From NCBI GenBank assembly GCA_963693305.1, contig OY855913.1, positions 20,280,015-20,344,014 on the forward strand: DNA of 64,000 nt. The letters are read 5' to 3'. The stretch is from Meandrina meandrites. Its lineage: Eukaryota > Cnidaria > Anthozoa > Scleractinia > Meandrinidae. The notes beneath the pieces were generated by a model, which worked only from the letters and a program-made list of their open reading frames with translations, ran no database searches and was not told the origin of the DNA. Position 1 is the stretch's first letter. Each line of letters opens with the position of its first letter. Shown here in pieces: positions 35,736-47,664 of this stretch. The translations under genes were made by a program, and so were the position numbers.

Positions 35736-37241
35736 AGCTCGTCATAGTCTATATTATTTAAGGCACTTTTTTTTCTCACACCCCGCTAGTGCGCTAAATT
35801 AAACCCCATTAAGCGACTGTATTTGTGCATTTCTTTTATTAGGCATTTTAGTAGTCATCATTGCAAAAACATTTAAATTACCAGATCGAAACTTTGCAAA
35901 ATACAACAAAGAAAACGCGTCAAGGTTGTTTACTCTAAAGCCGCAAAACTAAGGAAAAACTACATTTTAAAAAGTGCATCTGGTCAGCAGTATTGTACAA
36001 ACTTCGAGGTTGTTTGTCAACAACAAGTTCGTAGCTTCATTCTCTCTACGCGTACGTTTCGATTTAAGCCAAGCACATTGCTCTAGATTGTTTCCAGGCA
36101 TGCAATTGATACGTTTATCTAACTCTCTGGATGGACGATATTGATGAATTTTGGTACTCGGGGGTAAACATCACAAATCTTATGGTGTGTTTTGACATGG
36201 CGGCGAACTGTTGTTTATCAAGTATGCGGATTAATGTATCATCATTTGTGGTCTGAAACGCAGGAAAATGGATTTTGTTATGGGAAACTGTTAGATTTGG
36301 CCTTTCTGCTAGTGTCTGAGCTTAATTCAGTCAAGAAATTGGAGGGAGCGAAGGCAAGACTCAGACGACAAATCAGATTTGAAGAAATTGCAAAAATTTG
36401 CTAGGTAGTCTTTTCTATTAATTTAAATTTCACCAAATTCCCGAGCCAAAACCTTATTAATCACATTTACGTAACAGACCAGTTGATATTAAAATAATTT
36501 TCAAGCTGATTTCATCTCCCTGAAGCCTTGTAATATAATTGCAATTTACCTTGTATGTCTTGAACGCCCATGGACAAACTATAACTTTCCCCAAAAATAT
36601 TTTATGATATTTCAAAACTACAATTATTATATCCGTATTAGCTCTGCTTCTTATTTTCTTAGATGACAAATGAAACTAGATTTGAAACTTTTTTATTTTC
36701 ATTGTCACTTTTGGTTTTCTATTGTGACAACAGCTATTCAATCGTTTACATACCTATTAATTCAGTGAACAATATTATAGTCTTTCCAAAACACCGCCTT
36801 AAAAGAAGCTGGCGACTTTATATATAGTTTGTTTTGCTATTTTTACGTAAGTGTATAGCTATTTTTAATCTCAGACACATTGTATCTATTTTATATTTTA
36901 TTGAATCGCAAAATTCAGATATGAAGGCAAGGCCTATTTACGTGTATACCTCACATTACCAGTGTTGAAAAACCAAATTTATCTTTCTTGCTTGCGGTAC
37001 TTTCAAGCTAGAAAAGCACGTAAAGTAAGAAAGTAAGGAAAAAAAATTTGTTCCAACAACAGGTGATAGAAAGCTCACGTATGACAATCGCCCATAAAGT
37101 ATATAACGCAAGTAAAATATGCTTAATTAAAGTATTGATAATGACTATTTCATAGTCATTCGTGGCTATAAGTACTTAATACGATCTAATATTTTATCTT
37201 AACATTTATATCAGGTATGCAAATAATACAAATTAACGTTC

Positions 37242-37623
37242 AGCACCAATAAAAATATCAACATGCAACAGCAGGTAAAGTCTGCTTACGAGCCAAGGGG
37301 CTCATCAGGCCGGAGCTTATCCCGGTTTCCGTAGCATGAAGCGACTAGGAGTATTTCTACTCTCCCCCCTCCCCCGCCCCCGCCCTGGGTGGGATGCTAG
37401 TCCATCGCAGGGTTACCCCCAGCAGTAAATTCGCCGGTACCCATTTATACACCTGGGTGGAGAGAGGCACTATGAGAGTAAAGTGTCTTGCCCAAGAACA
37501 CAACGCAGTGCCCCGGTCCAGGGCTCGAACCCGGACCGTTCGATCCGGAGTCCAGCGCATTAACCATTAGGCAACCGCGCCTCCCACTAGCACCAATAAA
37601 AATATCAACATGCAACAGCAGGT
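37242..37623 (-). mobile_element. tRNA-derived SINE with 35-bp flanking direct repeats
   Basis: On the minus strand the element starts at 37588 with a tRNA-like head. It has an A-box-like TGGTTAATGCG and a perfect B box, GGTTCGAGCCC, both internal RNA polymerase III promoter parts. A body follows (TTGGGCAAGACACTTTACTC, CCTGCGATGGACTAGCATCC). An identical 35-bp sequence beginning AGCACCAATAAAAATATC flanks it at 37242-37276 and 37589-37623. That is a target-site duplication from LINE-style insertion. Confidence 0.85.
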
Positions 37624-38151
37624 TAACAGCTAATTAACAGTCAAGGGCACGTATTGCTTTGGGATTTTGTACGGAAATTACCTACACAACCCACTCTCGA
37701 TTTCTTGCTTACAAATGGTTCCAAAATAATCTAAAAGAGGTTTTGTGCCGCTGAGGATCGGATTATTCTCTGGCTAGATGTACGAAAAAAACTAAATATC
37801 ACCCATATTATATACTGAAGATGCTATTTGCTGTACCAATTTAGGACTCAGTTAGATCTAACTGGTTTACTCTTAAGCGTATCAGTATGTTTACTTTGTC
37901 AAAGTCCGACTAGGACAGAATAAGAAATTAAAAAAAGAACTTCAAACGATTTTTTGTATGAAGTTAAAAATTGAGCAAAACGCACACAGTCTTTCCTACT
38001 TCCTTTTCACCACGAAAAGGAAGGGAATTCATTGTGGTGATCATTGGTCGTGCGGTAAAGACCTGAAAAATTACAACCAACCCCCCTACTCACCACCCCG
38101 TCCACTCCCCCCCACCCCTTCTCCCCGGCTGCGTAGGGTCTTAATGGCGAA

Positions 38152-40077
38152 CTAGTTTGTTTCACGACGCATTCGTTCAACGAATTCTTCGGCTTTCTTG
38201 TCAATCTTCTTCCATATCTCATCACCATGACGAGGCGATCGTCTCAGTGAACGGCGGCGCATAGAACGTCGCAACTGCCCGATGTTTGATTCTGGTGTAC
38301 GTTGGATTTCCACATATTCATTTGAGATACCTCCTTCGTCCACACAGGAACTTGACAGCTTCATTTGCTCAAGCCTTTTTTGCAAGTTAACCGTTTCTTC
38401 GGTGAAGTTGGCTGCTTGGTATAGCATCTTGCTCAGTTGCCGGCATTGTTTTGATGATGGGCCCAAGGCCGTGGCGCATTTCATGTATTCCGCTTCAATC
38501 TTCCTGGGTATTTCATCTGAGAATGTGGCGAAGTACCGGAGCATTTCTTCTCGATCTTTCAAATGTCTGTTCCGGTGGTCTCGTCTGAATTTCTCAGACA
38601 GATACGACACTGACCTGGCCGATGCACCGCGAATTTTAGCTGCAATTGTCGGCGAGTAATCGCACGGTGCTTCTTTCGTACTTGGAATGAGATCGGTATC
38701 CCAGCTTACAAAGAACCGATTCCCTCCCAGATCTCCTTCGAAGCATTCGAACGCGCCAGGGTAGGGGTCATTTGCGGACAGCACTAAACAGTCCCGCAGG
38801 TTTTCGTACTTCTCGTACCCAGGCTTCTCGTGGGTGAGTTTCAAAACTTGCACATCTCCTGGATGGTAGCAGGGGTTCCGCACGACGACAAGGTTTTCTG
38901 CAGCAGTAAAATCAGTGTCATCATCAGGTATCGTGGGCCTGAAGTAACACTCGCCAGGCTTCAATTTTCCGTACGGATCATATACAGCAAACACGACACG
39001 AGACTTGGGGACCAGGATTCTTGTATGTGCTAGTTTCTTCATCTCGTCCAACTCTTGTTTCAGTAAGAGCTTCAAGTGCTCCTTTGTGCGATCATCAACT
39101 CCATTCTCTTTGATGTCTTCCAGAGACTGGACTTCCCCTCTTAAGCGCAGAAAGTACTCGGCCGCCGCCGTATTTTTGTTCATGTTTTCCAATAACTCGT
39201 AGTAACCCGACTGCAATTCTTGCAGGTGCTCAGCGGAAACTCCTGCCTCAGCCAGAAGCATCACCATTCGAGTATCAAGATATCCATTAAGGTAAGGGCG
39301 GGAATGATCTATAACATCAGCGAAGTTGAAATCTTCAGACATGTTCTCATCAGGGGTGACGAATTTCTTCATTGAGTTGTGGAACTGCACTTTAACTTCC
39401 GTCAAATCTTCTTTGAGTACCAGCATACCCTCGATGCCGCGATAACGTACTTGGACAGCGCTAGGTTGATAATCGAGCTCGAAGATTTTTTGTACTTCGG
39501 ACGTGAATTCTTGGGACATGAAACCACATCCATCCGGCAAGGTGTGTGATCTGAAAACTCTTCGTTTTGTATCTGGTTCGACTTTGTATTCGGTCGCAGC
39601 CAAGTTCAGACGTTTGTTTAGCGTCGAGAAGAGCATTCCAATTTTCCTTGCGCGCTTTCCTAAGTTTCGCTCCTCCAGAAAGTCACCAAACTGCGCCAAT
39701 AGCTCGTGAATTTTTTCATGCGAGGCACTTATCAAATAGCACGACCTTTTCTTCAGTTGATTTTCCGAGTGACCAAGAAAGAAGAACACTCGCTGGCGAC
39801 AAAATATGCCTCTCTCCAGAACGCTTCTGCAAAACAGATTCGTTTCGTCAGCTGGCGTGATATTAAATGTCAACTTCATGAGCTTCTGGTGAAAATCAGG
39901 ACCGTCACGTTGTCTCAGGTACTCTGTTAGTAAAGAGTTCTCGAGCTTTTCGTAATCAACTTTGTAGTCATCTCGACCAGTGCCATGAAATTCCACATGT
40001 ATTATGCAAACTTCGTCTTCGGTGCCTGTAGGTGGAACTTTTCCGGCAGAAAGCTCTATGCACAGATGGTAGGCCAT
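38152..40077 (-). CDS. RdRP-like protein, catalytic motif DLGGN (RdRP gene 3)
   Basis: One uninterrupted frame of 641 residues starts at MAYHLCIELSA. An in-frame TAA lies between a conserved acceptor (exon from 40135) and the ATG, so the start is firm. The RdRP fold motifs are present: FLGHSENQLK, DGCGFMS, IQVRY-like VQVRYRGIEGMLVL, SRPYLNGYLDTR, ILVPKSRVVFAVYDPY, VRNPCYHPGDVQVL and FFVSWDTDLIP. The metal-binding D-x-D-G-D is D-L-G-G-N (residues 449-453), so two of three Asp are gone. LN(R/K)Q is LDTR, and AVD is AAN. Catalysis is not expected. An Arg/Ser-rich linker precedes the conserved C-terminal helix (EIWKKIDKKAEEFVERM). The intact length suggests a retained non-polymerase role, such as binding RNA or the active paralogue. 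Confidence 0.9.
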   Translation of the reverse strand: MAYHLCIELSAGKVPPTGTEDEVCIIHVEFHGTGRDDYKVDYEKLENSLLTEYLRQRDGPDFHQKLMKLTFNITPADETNLFCRSVLERGIFCRQRVFFFLGHSENQLKKRSCYLISASHEKIHELLAQFGDFLEERNLGKRARKIGMLFSTLNKRLNLAATEYKVEPDTKRRVFRSHTLPDGCGFMSQEFTSEVQKIFELDYQPSAVQVRYRGIEGMLVLKEDLTEVKVQFHNSMKKFVTPDENMSEDFNFADVIDHSRPYLNGYLDTRMVMLLAEAGVSAEHLQELQSGYYELLENMNKNTAAAEYFLRLRGEVQSLEDIKENGVDDRTKEHLKLLLKQELDEMKKLAHTRILVPKSRVVFAVYDPYGKLKPGECYFRPTIPDDDTDFTAAENLVVVRNPCYHPGDVQVLKLTHEKPGYEKYENLRDCLVLSANDPYPGAFECFEGDLGGNRFFVSWDTDLIPSTKEAPCDYSPTIAAKIRGASARSVSYLSEKFRRDHRNRHLKDREEMLRYFATFSDEIPRKIEAEYMKCATALGPSSKQCRQLSKMLYQAANFTEETVNLQKRLEQMKLSSSCVDEGGISNEYVEIQRTPESNIGQLRRSMRRRSLRRSPRHGDEIWKKIDKKAEEFVERMRRETN

Positions 40078-40651
40078 TGGATATAAAGAGATGGGTTGAA
40101 GAGACCTTTTATGGTTTTATGTCCTCTTCTATCTCCTGCAGGATAACAGATTTAGGACTCAATTCAACTTTTGCACAAATACGCACTTATCAAATAATTA
40201 GTCTCTTATAAACTCTTGTTTTTAGGCCGTCGTAATTAGTCAAATTAGCCTCTTATTTAGGACGTAAACTAAGCCAACGGAGATGGAAGCCAAGCACGGG
40301 GAGCCGAGCGCTGACATGAAGTTGTCAACATTTTCTCTTGCGTTAAAAAGTTCGAACGCCGTCAGGGATTGGAAAGTCTGGGATCAACAATTTTTGTCAA
40401 GTGTTCGTTAACTTCGTCCCCAGGACTTCTTCTTCTTCTCCCGCAGGACATTCGCTTCCATCGACCTGGGAATGAGCCCGGAACAAGTGTTTTTGAAGAG
40501 GTGAAACTTTATTTCGCGATCGAACGCATGCTTTGTTATTGAGAATATTTACATAATAAACAAAAATACATTGACAAAATGATACATGATTCCTTCGTAC
40601 TTTGAAATTTTTTTCAAAAAATGTTATGTCCGACGAAGATCCGACGATTTC

Positions 40652-41285
40652 AATTTAAGACGGAATCCGCCAGGACTTCGAGTAGTTGTTGGACAAAATT
40701 ATGTACCAAAATTATTTACACCTTATTGCAAGCTTTTGTGTTACTGCTTCAAATATCTTATCAAAAGAAATCTTTTCTAACAACACCAAACATCGAAAAC
40801 CAATCTCGAAGTTCCGCTGAATTCCACTAAATCGCTTAAAAGACTCGAGCTTTTGCCTATAGCTTGTGAACTTTGAATTTCATTTTCTCAGGCGCTGATA
40901 AGAAATTGTTGTACCAAAATTATTTACACCTTATTGCAAACTTTTGTGTTACTGCTTCAAATATCTTATCAAAAGAAATCTTTTGTAACAACACCAAACA
41001 CCGAAAACAAATTTTGAAATTTCACTGAATTCCACTGAATCGCTTAAAGACGATTTTGCAAAATGGCTGCACGTGAGAATTTCCCTATAGCTTGTGAACT
41101 TTGAAATTCATTTCTAAAACTCTGATAAGAAATTGTTGTTGGTGTTATCAATGATAATTACTTACATCTTTACCTTTTATTTCGGGTAGAAAATAACGCA
41201 ATAGGATTTAAATTATTCTGGTACTCGATTTTTGTCCAACGTAAATAAATATTACTCGACTTCCTGGTGGATTCCGTCTTAAGCA
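40652..41285. mobile_element. TIR element with TTAA target site
   Basis: The ends TTAAGACGGAATCCGCCAGGA (near 40653) and TCCTGGTGGATTCCGTCTTAA (ending near 41284) are inverted and include TTAA. The inside is a direct duplication of about 210 bp: GTACCAAAATTATTTACACC occurs near 40700 and again near 40911. It is non-coding. Confidence 0.75.
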
Positions 41286-42541
41286 TTTGAACGAAGCAGA
41301 CTTGTCAGCAACCGTGACGTCATCGATATTTTCAGATGCGCTGAAAGATATCGTATCTTTTCTCAGTGGGAGAAGTTCTTTTAATTCACTGCAGCTTACA
41401 TATCAATTGTTTAGTGTTAAATTGTTTTTTCATTGCAACTGCAACGGGAAAATTACATTTTCTTCGTACCTTTCATACGTATGTCTCGCGTTTCGCCTTC
41501 ACCCAATTGTCACGCAAGTAAAAATTTCGAATAAATCTTGCAGAATCGATGCAGAAGTTCTTTCTTTCAGAGGCTTGCAAGACCACCGTTTCTTTAGCGT
41601 CATGATATACTAAAATATATTCTCTACTTTGCTTTTATGAAAAAGGGGATGATATACAAAATATGAAACAATGACATCGGAAATATTTGACTAAATAAAA
41701 TTATATGGCAATGCATATGGCTTGATGTCTCCGCAGCGACTGGTGTGCTAAAACACATGTTCGTTTAGAAAACATGTAATACATTTCATCGCTTTATTTT
41801 TTATTTTGAGAGAGTTATAGGCAAAGGGATTTCTGTATCAAGCCGTGACACTCCATTCAAAAAGCGCGGATCTTAGTTTCCTTCATCAGTGCAGTAGGCA
41901 ATATCGATCGACTCTAAAATTGAGTCTTGACCTACGCACGTCTGATTAATTGAATAGACCACACCACCGAATTTCCTCACGACAAGGGATGGAACATGCT
42001 CAATTTCAAATCATTACTCGAATGAGTGGCTTTGAACGTCTTGAGCATGAGAATCGAGTGTCATGGAATCAAATGCTATAATAATAATTCGCAAAGAAAC
42101 ATCATGAAAGCGAATGTTACTCAGTTTCTTCTCAAAATACAAAAAGCAATTATCCATCAAATACACAAAGACTGTTCCTTCTCTTACCTTACTTGTTTGT
42201 CTACGACTTCCTCTTAACCGCCAGCTTAGCATGGAACTCGGATGAAAACGAAAACGAAATTGCAGTCGAGTGGGGAGGGGGAAAGACGTGTGTCAGGTGT
42301 TTGCCATGACTTGTTTGCCGTGATCAATTTACCTATGATGTCATACAAGAGGGAAATTCCCGAATATGTTAGCGGTGACATGTAACATATATTCAACGGC
42401 GTATAAAATTGCTTTTCCGATGATTTTTTTCGCTCCGATTTTCGCACGTTTTTAGAACCAGATCTTGTTTTCACTGAAGTATGAAGCCTTCTTTTTGGTG
42501 ATAAAAATTCCACATGTCGATAAATCGGGCATGTACTAAAA
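41286..42541. other. spacer between repeat elements
   Basis: No gene, RNA gene or repeat was recognised on either strand. Confidence 0.4.
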
Positions 42542-43351
42542 CCAGGACGCTGGACGATGGACGATGGACGGTGGGCGGTGGACGATGGACGATGGACGTT
42601 GGACTACTATATGGTCACGAAATATTCAGTCACGCAATCATATTCTCCGTAATTCTTTGAGAAACGCTTACGCAGACGTCACGCAATAACGATAGTGTGC
42701 GACTGAAAAGAATGTGGCGAAAAATATTTTTTCTTTACGTTTACGTTATATTTTTGGGAGGCCAGAGTCACGCAATGCCTTTCTTCTAAAAAAATAAAAT
42801 GTCTTTGTTGAGAATAGATAACGCAAACGTGTCGCAATGACGATATAGGTGAATGGGAAGAAAATGGCTAAAAATACTTTTCTTCACGAAATATTTCTGA
42901 CTTTCTATGTTCTTTGCTCTTGGCTACGTCACGCAATCTGAGTGTTAAAGCATTCCGGGATAAATTATAAAATGCCATGTGCATGGCGAGTTTTATCATT
43001 CAATGCTATTGCACTCACCCCACAGGCATGGTAAGTCTTACTAAAATTTCTTCATTGTATTTCCATCTGTGCCTTTAAATGTTTCCGGATGTGCATGCGG
43101 TCAATTGCATGTCTGATAACATTGGAAGTTATCTAGCGTAAGTACGCAACTGACAAAAGTGCACTGCACCATAGAAAAAGAAAAAGAAAGAAAAGAAAAA
43201 AATATTCTTCGCCACATTCTTTTCAGTCGCACACTATCGTTATTGCGTGACGTCTGTATAACCGTCAAACAATTAGGAAAAGTATTACGTGACTAAATAT
43301 TTCGTGAGTAGTCCATCGTCCATCGTCCATCGTCCAGCGTCCAGAGTCCAG
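42542..43351. mobile_element. TIR element with GGACGATGGACGATGG ends
   Basis: The left arm (42542-42732) and right arm (about 43200-43351) are inverted and alike. The outer part is a GGACGATGGAC array. The inner part is CAGACGTCACGCAATAACG then CTGAAAAGAATGTGGCGAA. The centre repeats parts of the arm (GTCACGCAATG, ACGTCACGCAATC). It has no coding capacity. Confidence 0.7.
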
Positions 43352-43532
43352 GATCGGGAGGTTGAACTATCATTTTTGTCTCTACCGCAGTAATTGAAAC
43401 GTTTTTTCACCTTTTGAGTTGGCATTTAATGAATAACTTTGGCTGATCAGACCATACCATCTTACTGATAAACCAGATCAAGCAAACACCACTTCCGAAC
43501 GTTTTCGATTCTAAGAAATTAGATTAGCATAG

Positions 43533-44641
43533 ATTTCGAAAATTTTTACCTCTGAATCACTTCCATGGAAAAGCTATCTTAAATATCTGCTTAAACCTTT
43601 TGGTGGATTTTTCTTTCTTCACGGCAACTATAACATTAATGACTATGAGATCAAGTCGATTTTTTATTCAGAAATGCTGCAGTGGTGGTCTGAATTTCGC
43701 TCAAAATTTGCATCGGATACTATATCGTTCGACTCGATTATTTGGAATAACTGCAATATAAGAATAGACGGTAAGCCGATCTGTTATCTTAACTATGTGA
43801 ATGCTGGGGTGATTCTTGTCAGTGATTTAATGTTTTCTCTGAACAATATCGATTCTTTTAACGCAATAAAGAACAAGGGACTGAGAGATACAAATTACTT
43901 GACTTGGACTGGAGTTCGATGTTCTGTACCTAAGCATTTAAGGAATCTCAATGTTGATAGAAACGTTCTAAGAATGCTGGAATTTAAATATGGTGACAAA
44001 AGCTTAGATCCCATTTCGAGCAAGAGTAGAAATTTTTACGCCCTTCTCATTCAAGACAAAGCCAAACACTCTAGAGGTTTCTGCAAAATTATGTCAAACT
44101 TTAGCCTTAGTGAGGAAGAAACTCGCAAGGCATTTTTATTACCAAAGACTGTTGCTTTTGAAACATTTGTACAATGTTTTCAAGTCAAGATTCTGAACGA
44201 CATTCTGTTCTTAAATTCCCGATTAGCAAATATCGGGAGGACTCCCAGTGACCTATGTACGTTCTGCCAAGCCCACCAAGAAACATTGGAACATTTCTTT
44301 TATCAGTGTCCTTACTCAATAGACTTTTGGACTAAGTTTGAAAACTTTTGGCTAAGAATAACTAAAGAGCAAATAAAACTTGATTATAACAATATCATAT
44401 TAGGAATTTTGGATCAGAAATTTAGCTTACTCAATTATTTTATTATTCTGGGTAAACTTTATTTATGGAAGTGTCTTAAGAATAATCAAATCCCTTTTTC
44501 TTACCTTTTGAAGAAATAGTCAAGGAAAAATATAAAACTGAAAAACTTATAGCCTCTCAAAACAACTTGGCCTTAAAAAAATTCCGGGCTAAATGGGACC
44601 CTGTATTGAACAGCAATCTAGACGTCTTTGTTAAGGATTAA
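43533..44641 (+). pseudogene. LINE (non-LTR retrotransposon) ORF2 C-terminal remnant
   Basis: The frame runs from WKSYLKYLLKPFGG through a region typical of sequence C-terminal to a LINE reverse transcriptase. It ends in the zinc-knuckle pattern C-x2-C-x7-H-x4-C (CTFCQAHQETLEHFFYQC). The frame stops at 44519. The expected continuation (EEIVKEKYKTEK ... FRAKWDPVL) lies in the next frame to 44641, so one base changed in the T-run near 44493. A TAG at 43530-43532 interrupts it upstream, and no reverse transcriptase core is in range. It is 5'-truncated and dead, as most LINE copies are. Confidence 0.8.
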
Positions 44642-45708
44642 GTGCTGCATGTATTTATCAACTTATATTTATTTATTTAAATATAGATATGAACTTTATA
44701 GTATCTCTTCTTTTCTTCCAAGTAATGTATCTGAAAGTAATTATTTAAGAAAAGTGTACCTTAAAAACACTATGTAAAAATCTATTCTTTACGTACTGTT
44801 TAAGTTATCTCTTTGCGACATAGAAAGTATATAAGTGGTGATTAGAGTTTTTACATTGTAATTTGTTCAAGTATTGTATTGTCAGAAAATCGGTCGGATT
44901 AGCTCTGCAGTCCTCTTTGGTGTTGTAACTTCCTATCACCGACACTAAATCTTCAAGGTCCTTCTACGAGCTTGTTCAAATTCTCTTCAGGGAGTACGCT
45001 TGCTATGCTACAATATATTAAACGTATATTTCGCCATACCAAGTTAAGTTGGAGAAACCACTTAAGAATAATAAAGAAGCAAGGGTGACCAAAGTTGGAG
45101 GAAGTTTAAGCCTAAAAAAGAATGAAATTAAAAATTTTACGTTAAATTTTTAAGATGTGAAAGAATTGCATAACAAGAAAAAGAAATTTAATCTGTCTTC
45201 ATTTTTTTTCTGCACATACATATTTGCCTGCACTTGATCCCCTTTACAATTGGCCCTAAACTTTTATAATAATCCCTATATGTTTCTTTAGAGTAAGTAT
45301 CCCCGATAAGTTTTGATAAATCCATTGACACTCAAATAAAGATTTACTTGCTTACGTACTGAGATTTAACACCTGTACAATAAATCTATTCTTGAAAGAT
45401 TCTACTTGATTTTAATACAAGAACATGCTATAATCGTGAACTGCCGATCTCAGCCATCTTGTTTGACAGACAGATAGACTGTGTGGAATTGAATATAATT
45501 CTTCATTTATGATATACTTGGTGACTCGAGTCCTTCAAAAGGCAACTCAACATCTACACTCTAATGAGTAGAAGCTATATGTGTAACAATCTTTGTCTCT
45601 CCTAGTGTCCTTCTGTTGCTAAATGTAGTGGGAAATGTTTCTGTAAGTTTGTAGTAGCGGATACGTGGGCCAAAGGATTTTCTGAATTCACCATCTTTGT
45701 ATTTGTAA
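44642..45708. other. LINE 3' flank and spacer downstream of RdRP gene 4
   Basis: AT-rich sequence that probably includes the LINE 3' UTR at its start and the 3' UTR of the minus-strand RdRP gene 4 at its end. No further feature recognised. Confidence 0.4.
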
Positions 45709-47664
45709 TCATATTATGACCCTGTTAAATTCACGTTGCTTCTGCTTAACAAACTCTTCGGCTCTCATCCTGATCTCCTCGAATACCGTGTTACCAGGAC
45801 CACGCGGTCGTCTGAATCGGCCAGTGAAAAGGTGGGGCTGTCTGATGGTTTCATTTGTTCTTTCGTTTTCTGCGTTTCCTCGCTCTGCATTCATTAGAAG
45901 AGGAGACTCTTCACTGAGCGTAGCTGAATCACGGGAAAGCACTTCGGTTGTAGCGCGAGGTTCCATTTTCTTCAGCTTTAACCACTTCTTTTCCAATCCA
46001 ACTCTATCTTCAGTCAAATTGACTGCTTGGTAAAGCATCTTGCTGAGTTTTCGGCACTCTCTCGATGAAGGGCCAAAGGCAGCTGCATACTTCATGTACG
46101 TCTTGTCAATCTTGTCAGTTAAATCATCTGTGAAGTCAGCAAAGTACTCTCGCATTTCTTTCCTGCTTCCTTCATTTCTCCTGTCAGGGCTGAGTCTGAA
46201 CTTGGGCCGTAAGCAAGAGGGTAGAAATGCGGCCATGGCTTTGCGAACTCGAGCCGTCTCTTTGGAGGGATAAACACAGGGGCTTTTCACCTTTTTTGGA
46301 ATGAGGTCATCATCCCAGCTGACAAAGAACTTGTCGCCACCCAAGTACCCACCGGAACATTCAAACGCGTGAGGGCGTGGGCCTTTAACTGGCAGCACCA
46401 GGCAGTCCCTCAGGTTCTCGTACCCTTCCTTTCTATCCGTCAGTTTCAACACGCGCACGTCTCCAGGATGGTAACATGGTTCTCGCATCACGAGAAACTG
46501 TTGACCAGTAAGAAAATTGCTTGCTTCATCATCCGGCCTTGTGGGATTGAAGTAGCACTCTCCGTACCTCAGCTTGTTGTAAGGATCGCAAACAGCGAAC
46601 ACCACTCGGGACTCGGGAACGAGAATTTTCGTGTATGCAACTGCTTTTTCCATCTCGTCCAGTTCTTGTTTTCGGAAAGCTTTTAAAGCCGTTTTGGTGG
46701 GGTTGCTTTTCCCTTTTAGGCGTAGAAAGCTTTCAGCAGACGCCGTATTTTTGCAAATGTCTTCCAATAATGCGTAATAATCCGACTGCAACTCTTTGAG
46801 ATGCTCAGCAGAAGTTCCTGCCTCGGCCAGTAACATGATCATTCGGTTGTCAAGGTATCCGTTGACATAAGGGCGGGAGCATGAGTAATCCACAACATCT
46901 GCGAAGTCGAAATCTTCAGGCATGTTCTCATCAGGGGTGACGAATTTCTTCATTGAGTTGTGGAACTGCACTTTAACATCCGTCAAATCTTCTTTGAGTA
47001 CCAGCATACCCTCGATGCCTCGATAGCGTACCTGGACAGAGCTGGGTTGGTAATCGAGCTTCAAGATTTCTTGTACTTCAGCAGCGAATTCCGGAGACAT
47101 AAATCCACATCCATCGGTGTAAGTGTATGATCTGAAAACTCCGCGCTTTATATCTGGAACGATTTTGTACTCATTTCTTGCCAATGGAACGGTTTTGTTT
47201 AGCGTCGAGAAGAGCATTCCGATTTTTCTAGCACGCTTTGCTAGGTTTTGCTCTTCAAGAAAGTCGCCAAACTGCGCCAAACGCTCGGGGATTTCTTCAT
47301 ATCTGGCTCTAGATCTCATCAAGTAACAGGATTTTTTCTTCAGTTGATCATCCGAGTGACCGAGGAAGTAGTACGTACCTTTTACACAAAATATCCCCTT
47401 TTCCAGAGTATCTTTGCAGAAGCGATTCACTCCATCGGTAGGCGTCATCTCGAATGTCAGCTTCATAAGCTTCTGGTTGAAGTCTGCCCTGTCACGTTTT
47501 TTCAGGTATTCTGTCAGTAGAGAAGGCTCGAGCTCTTCAACATCAACGTTGTATTTATCTCGGTTAGGTTCACGGAATTTCACATGAATTATGCTGTTTT
47601 CACTTTCAGCGTCCCTATCTGGGATGTTGGCGGCTGTTAAGTCTATGCAGACCTGGTAGGCCAT
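45709..47664 (-). CDS. RdRP-like protein, catalytic motif YLGGD (RdRP gene 4)
   Basis: The protein has 651 residues from MAYQVCIDLTA. The open frame reaches 47766, but the conserved acceptor TATCCTGCAG lies between (exon from 47706) and the paralogues start at this ATG, so I place the start at 47664. Motifs: FLGHSDDQLK, YTDGCGFMS, VQVRYRGIEGMLVL, SRPYVNGYLDNR, ILVPESRVVFAVCDPY, REPCYHPGDVRVL and FFVSWDDDLIP. The metal site (46347-46333, residues 440-444) is Y-L-G-G-D. Only the last Asp remains, in a different pattern from genes 2 and 3. The variable linker and C-terminal helix (TVFEEIRMRAEEFVKQK) follow. No coding intron. A pseudo-polymerase is the best reading. Confidence 0.9.
   Translation of the reverse strand: MAYQVCIDLTAANIPDRDAESENSIIHVKFREPNRDKYNVDVEELEPSLLTEYLKKRDRADFNQKLMKLTFEMTPTDGVNRFCKDTLEKGIFCVKGTYYFLGHSDDQLKKKSCYLMRSRARYEEIPERLAQFGDFLEEQNLAKRARKIGMLFSTLNKTVPLARNEYKIVPDIKRGVFRSYTYTDGCGFMSPEFAAEVQEILKLDYQPSSVQVRYRGIEGMLVLKEDLTDVKVQFHNSMKKFVTPDENMPEDFDFADVVDYSCSRPYVNGYLDNRMIMLLAEAGTSAEHLKELQSDYYALLEDICKNTASAESFLRLKGKSNPTKTALKAFRKQELDEMEKAVAYTKILVPESRVVFAVCDPYNKLRYGECYFNPTRPDDEASNFLTGQQFLVMREPCYHPGDVRVLKLTDRKEGYENLRDCLVLPVKGPRPHAFECSGGYLGGDKFFVSWDDDLIPKKVKSPCVYPSKETARVRKAMAAFLPSCLRPKFRLSPDRRNEGSRKEMREYFADFTDDLTDKIDKTYMKYAAAFGPSSRECRKLSKMLYQAVNLTEDRVGLEKKWLKLKKMEPRATTEVLSRDSATLSEESPLLMNAERGNAENERTNETIRQPHLFTGRFRRPRGPGNTVFEEIRMRAEEFVKQKQREFNRVII

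Larger units (their letters stand above)
33346..36647. repeat. inverted repeat pair, arms of about 460 bp
   Basis: Left arm 33346-33815 and right arm 36190-36647 are reverse complements with moderate divergence. Shared blocks include GCAGAGCTAATACGGATA, GTCCATGGGCGTTCAAGACATAC and TTGGCCTTTCTGCTAGTGTCTG (on the right strand). The 2.4-kb centre holds two MITEs and a minisatellite, so it may be an old foldback element invaded by others. Confidence 0.75.
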
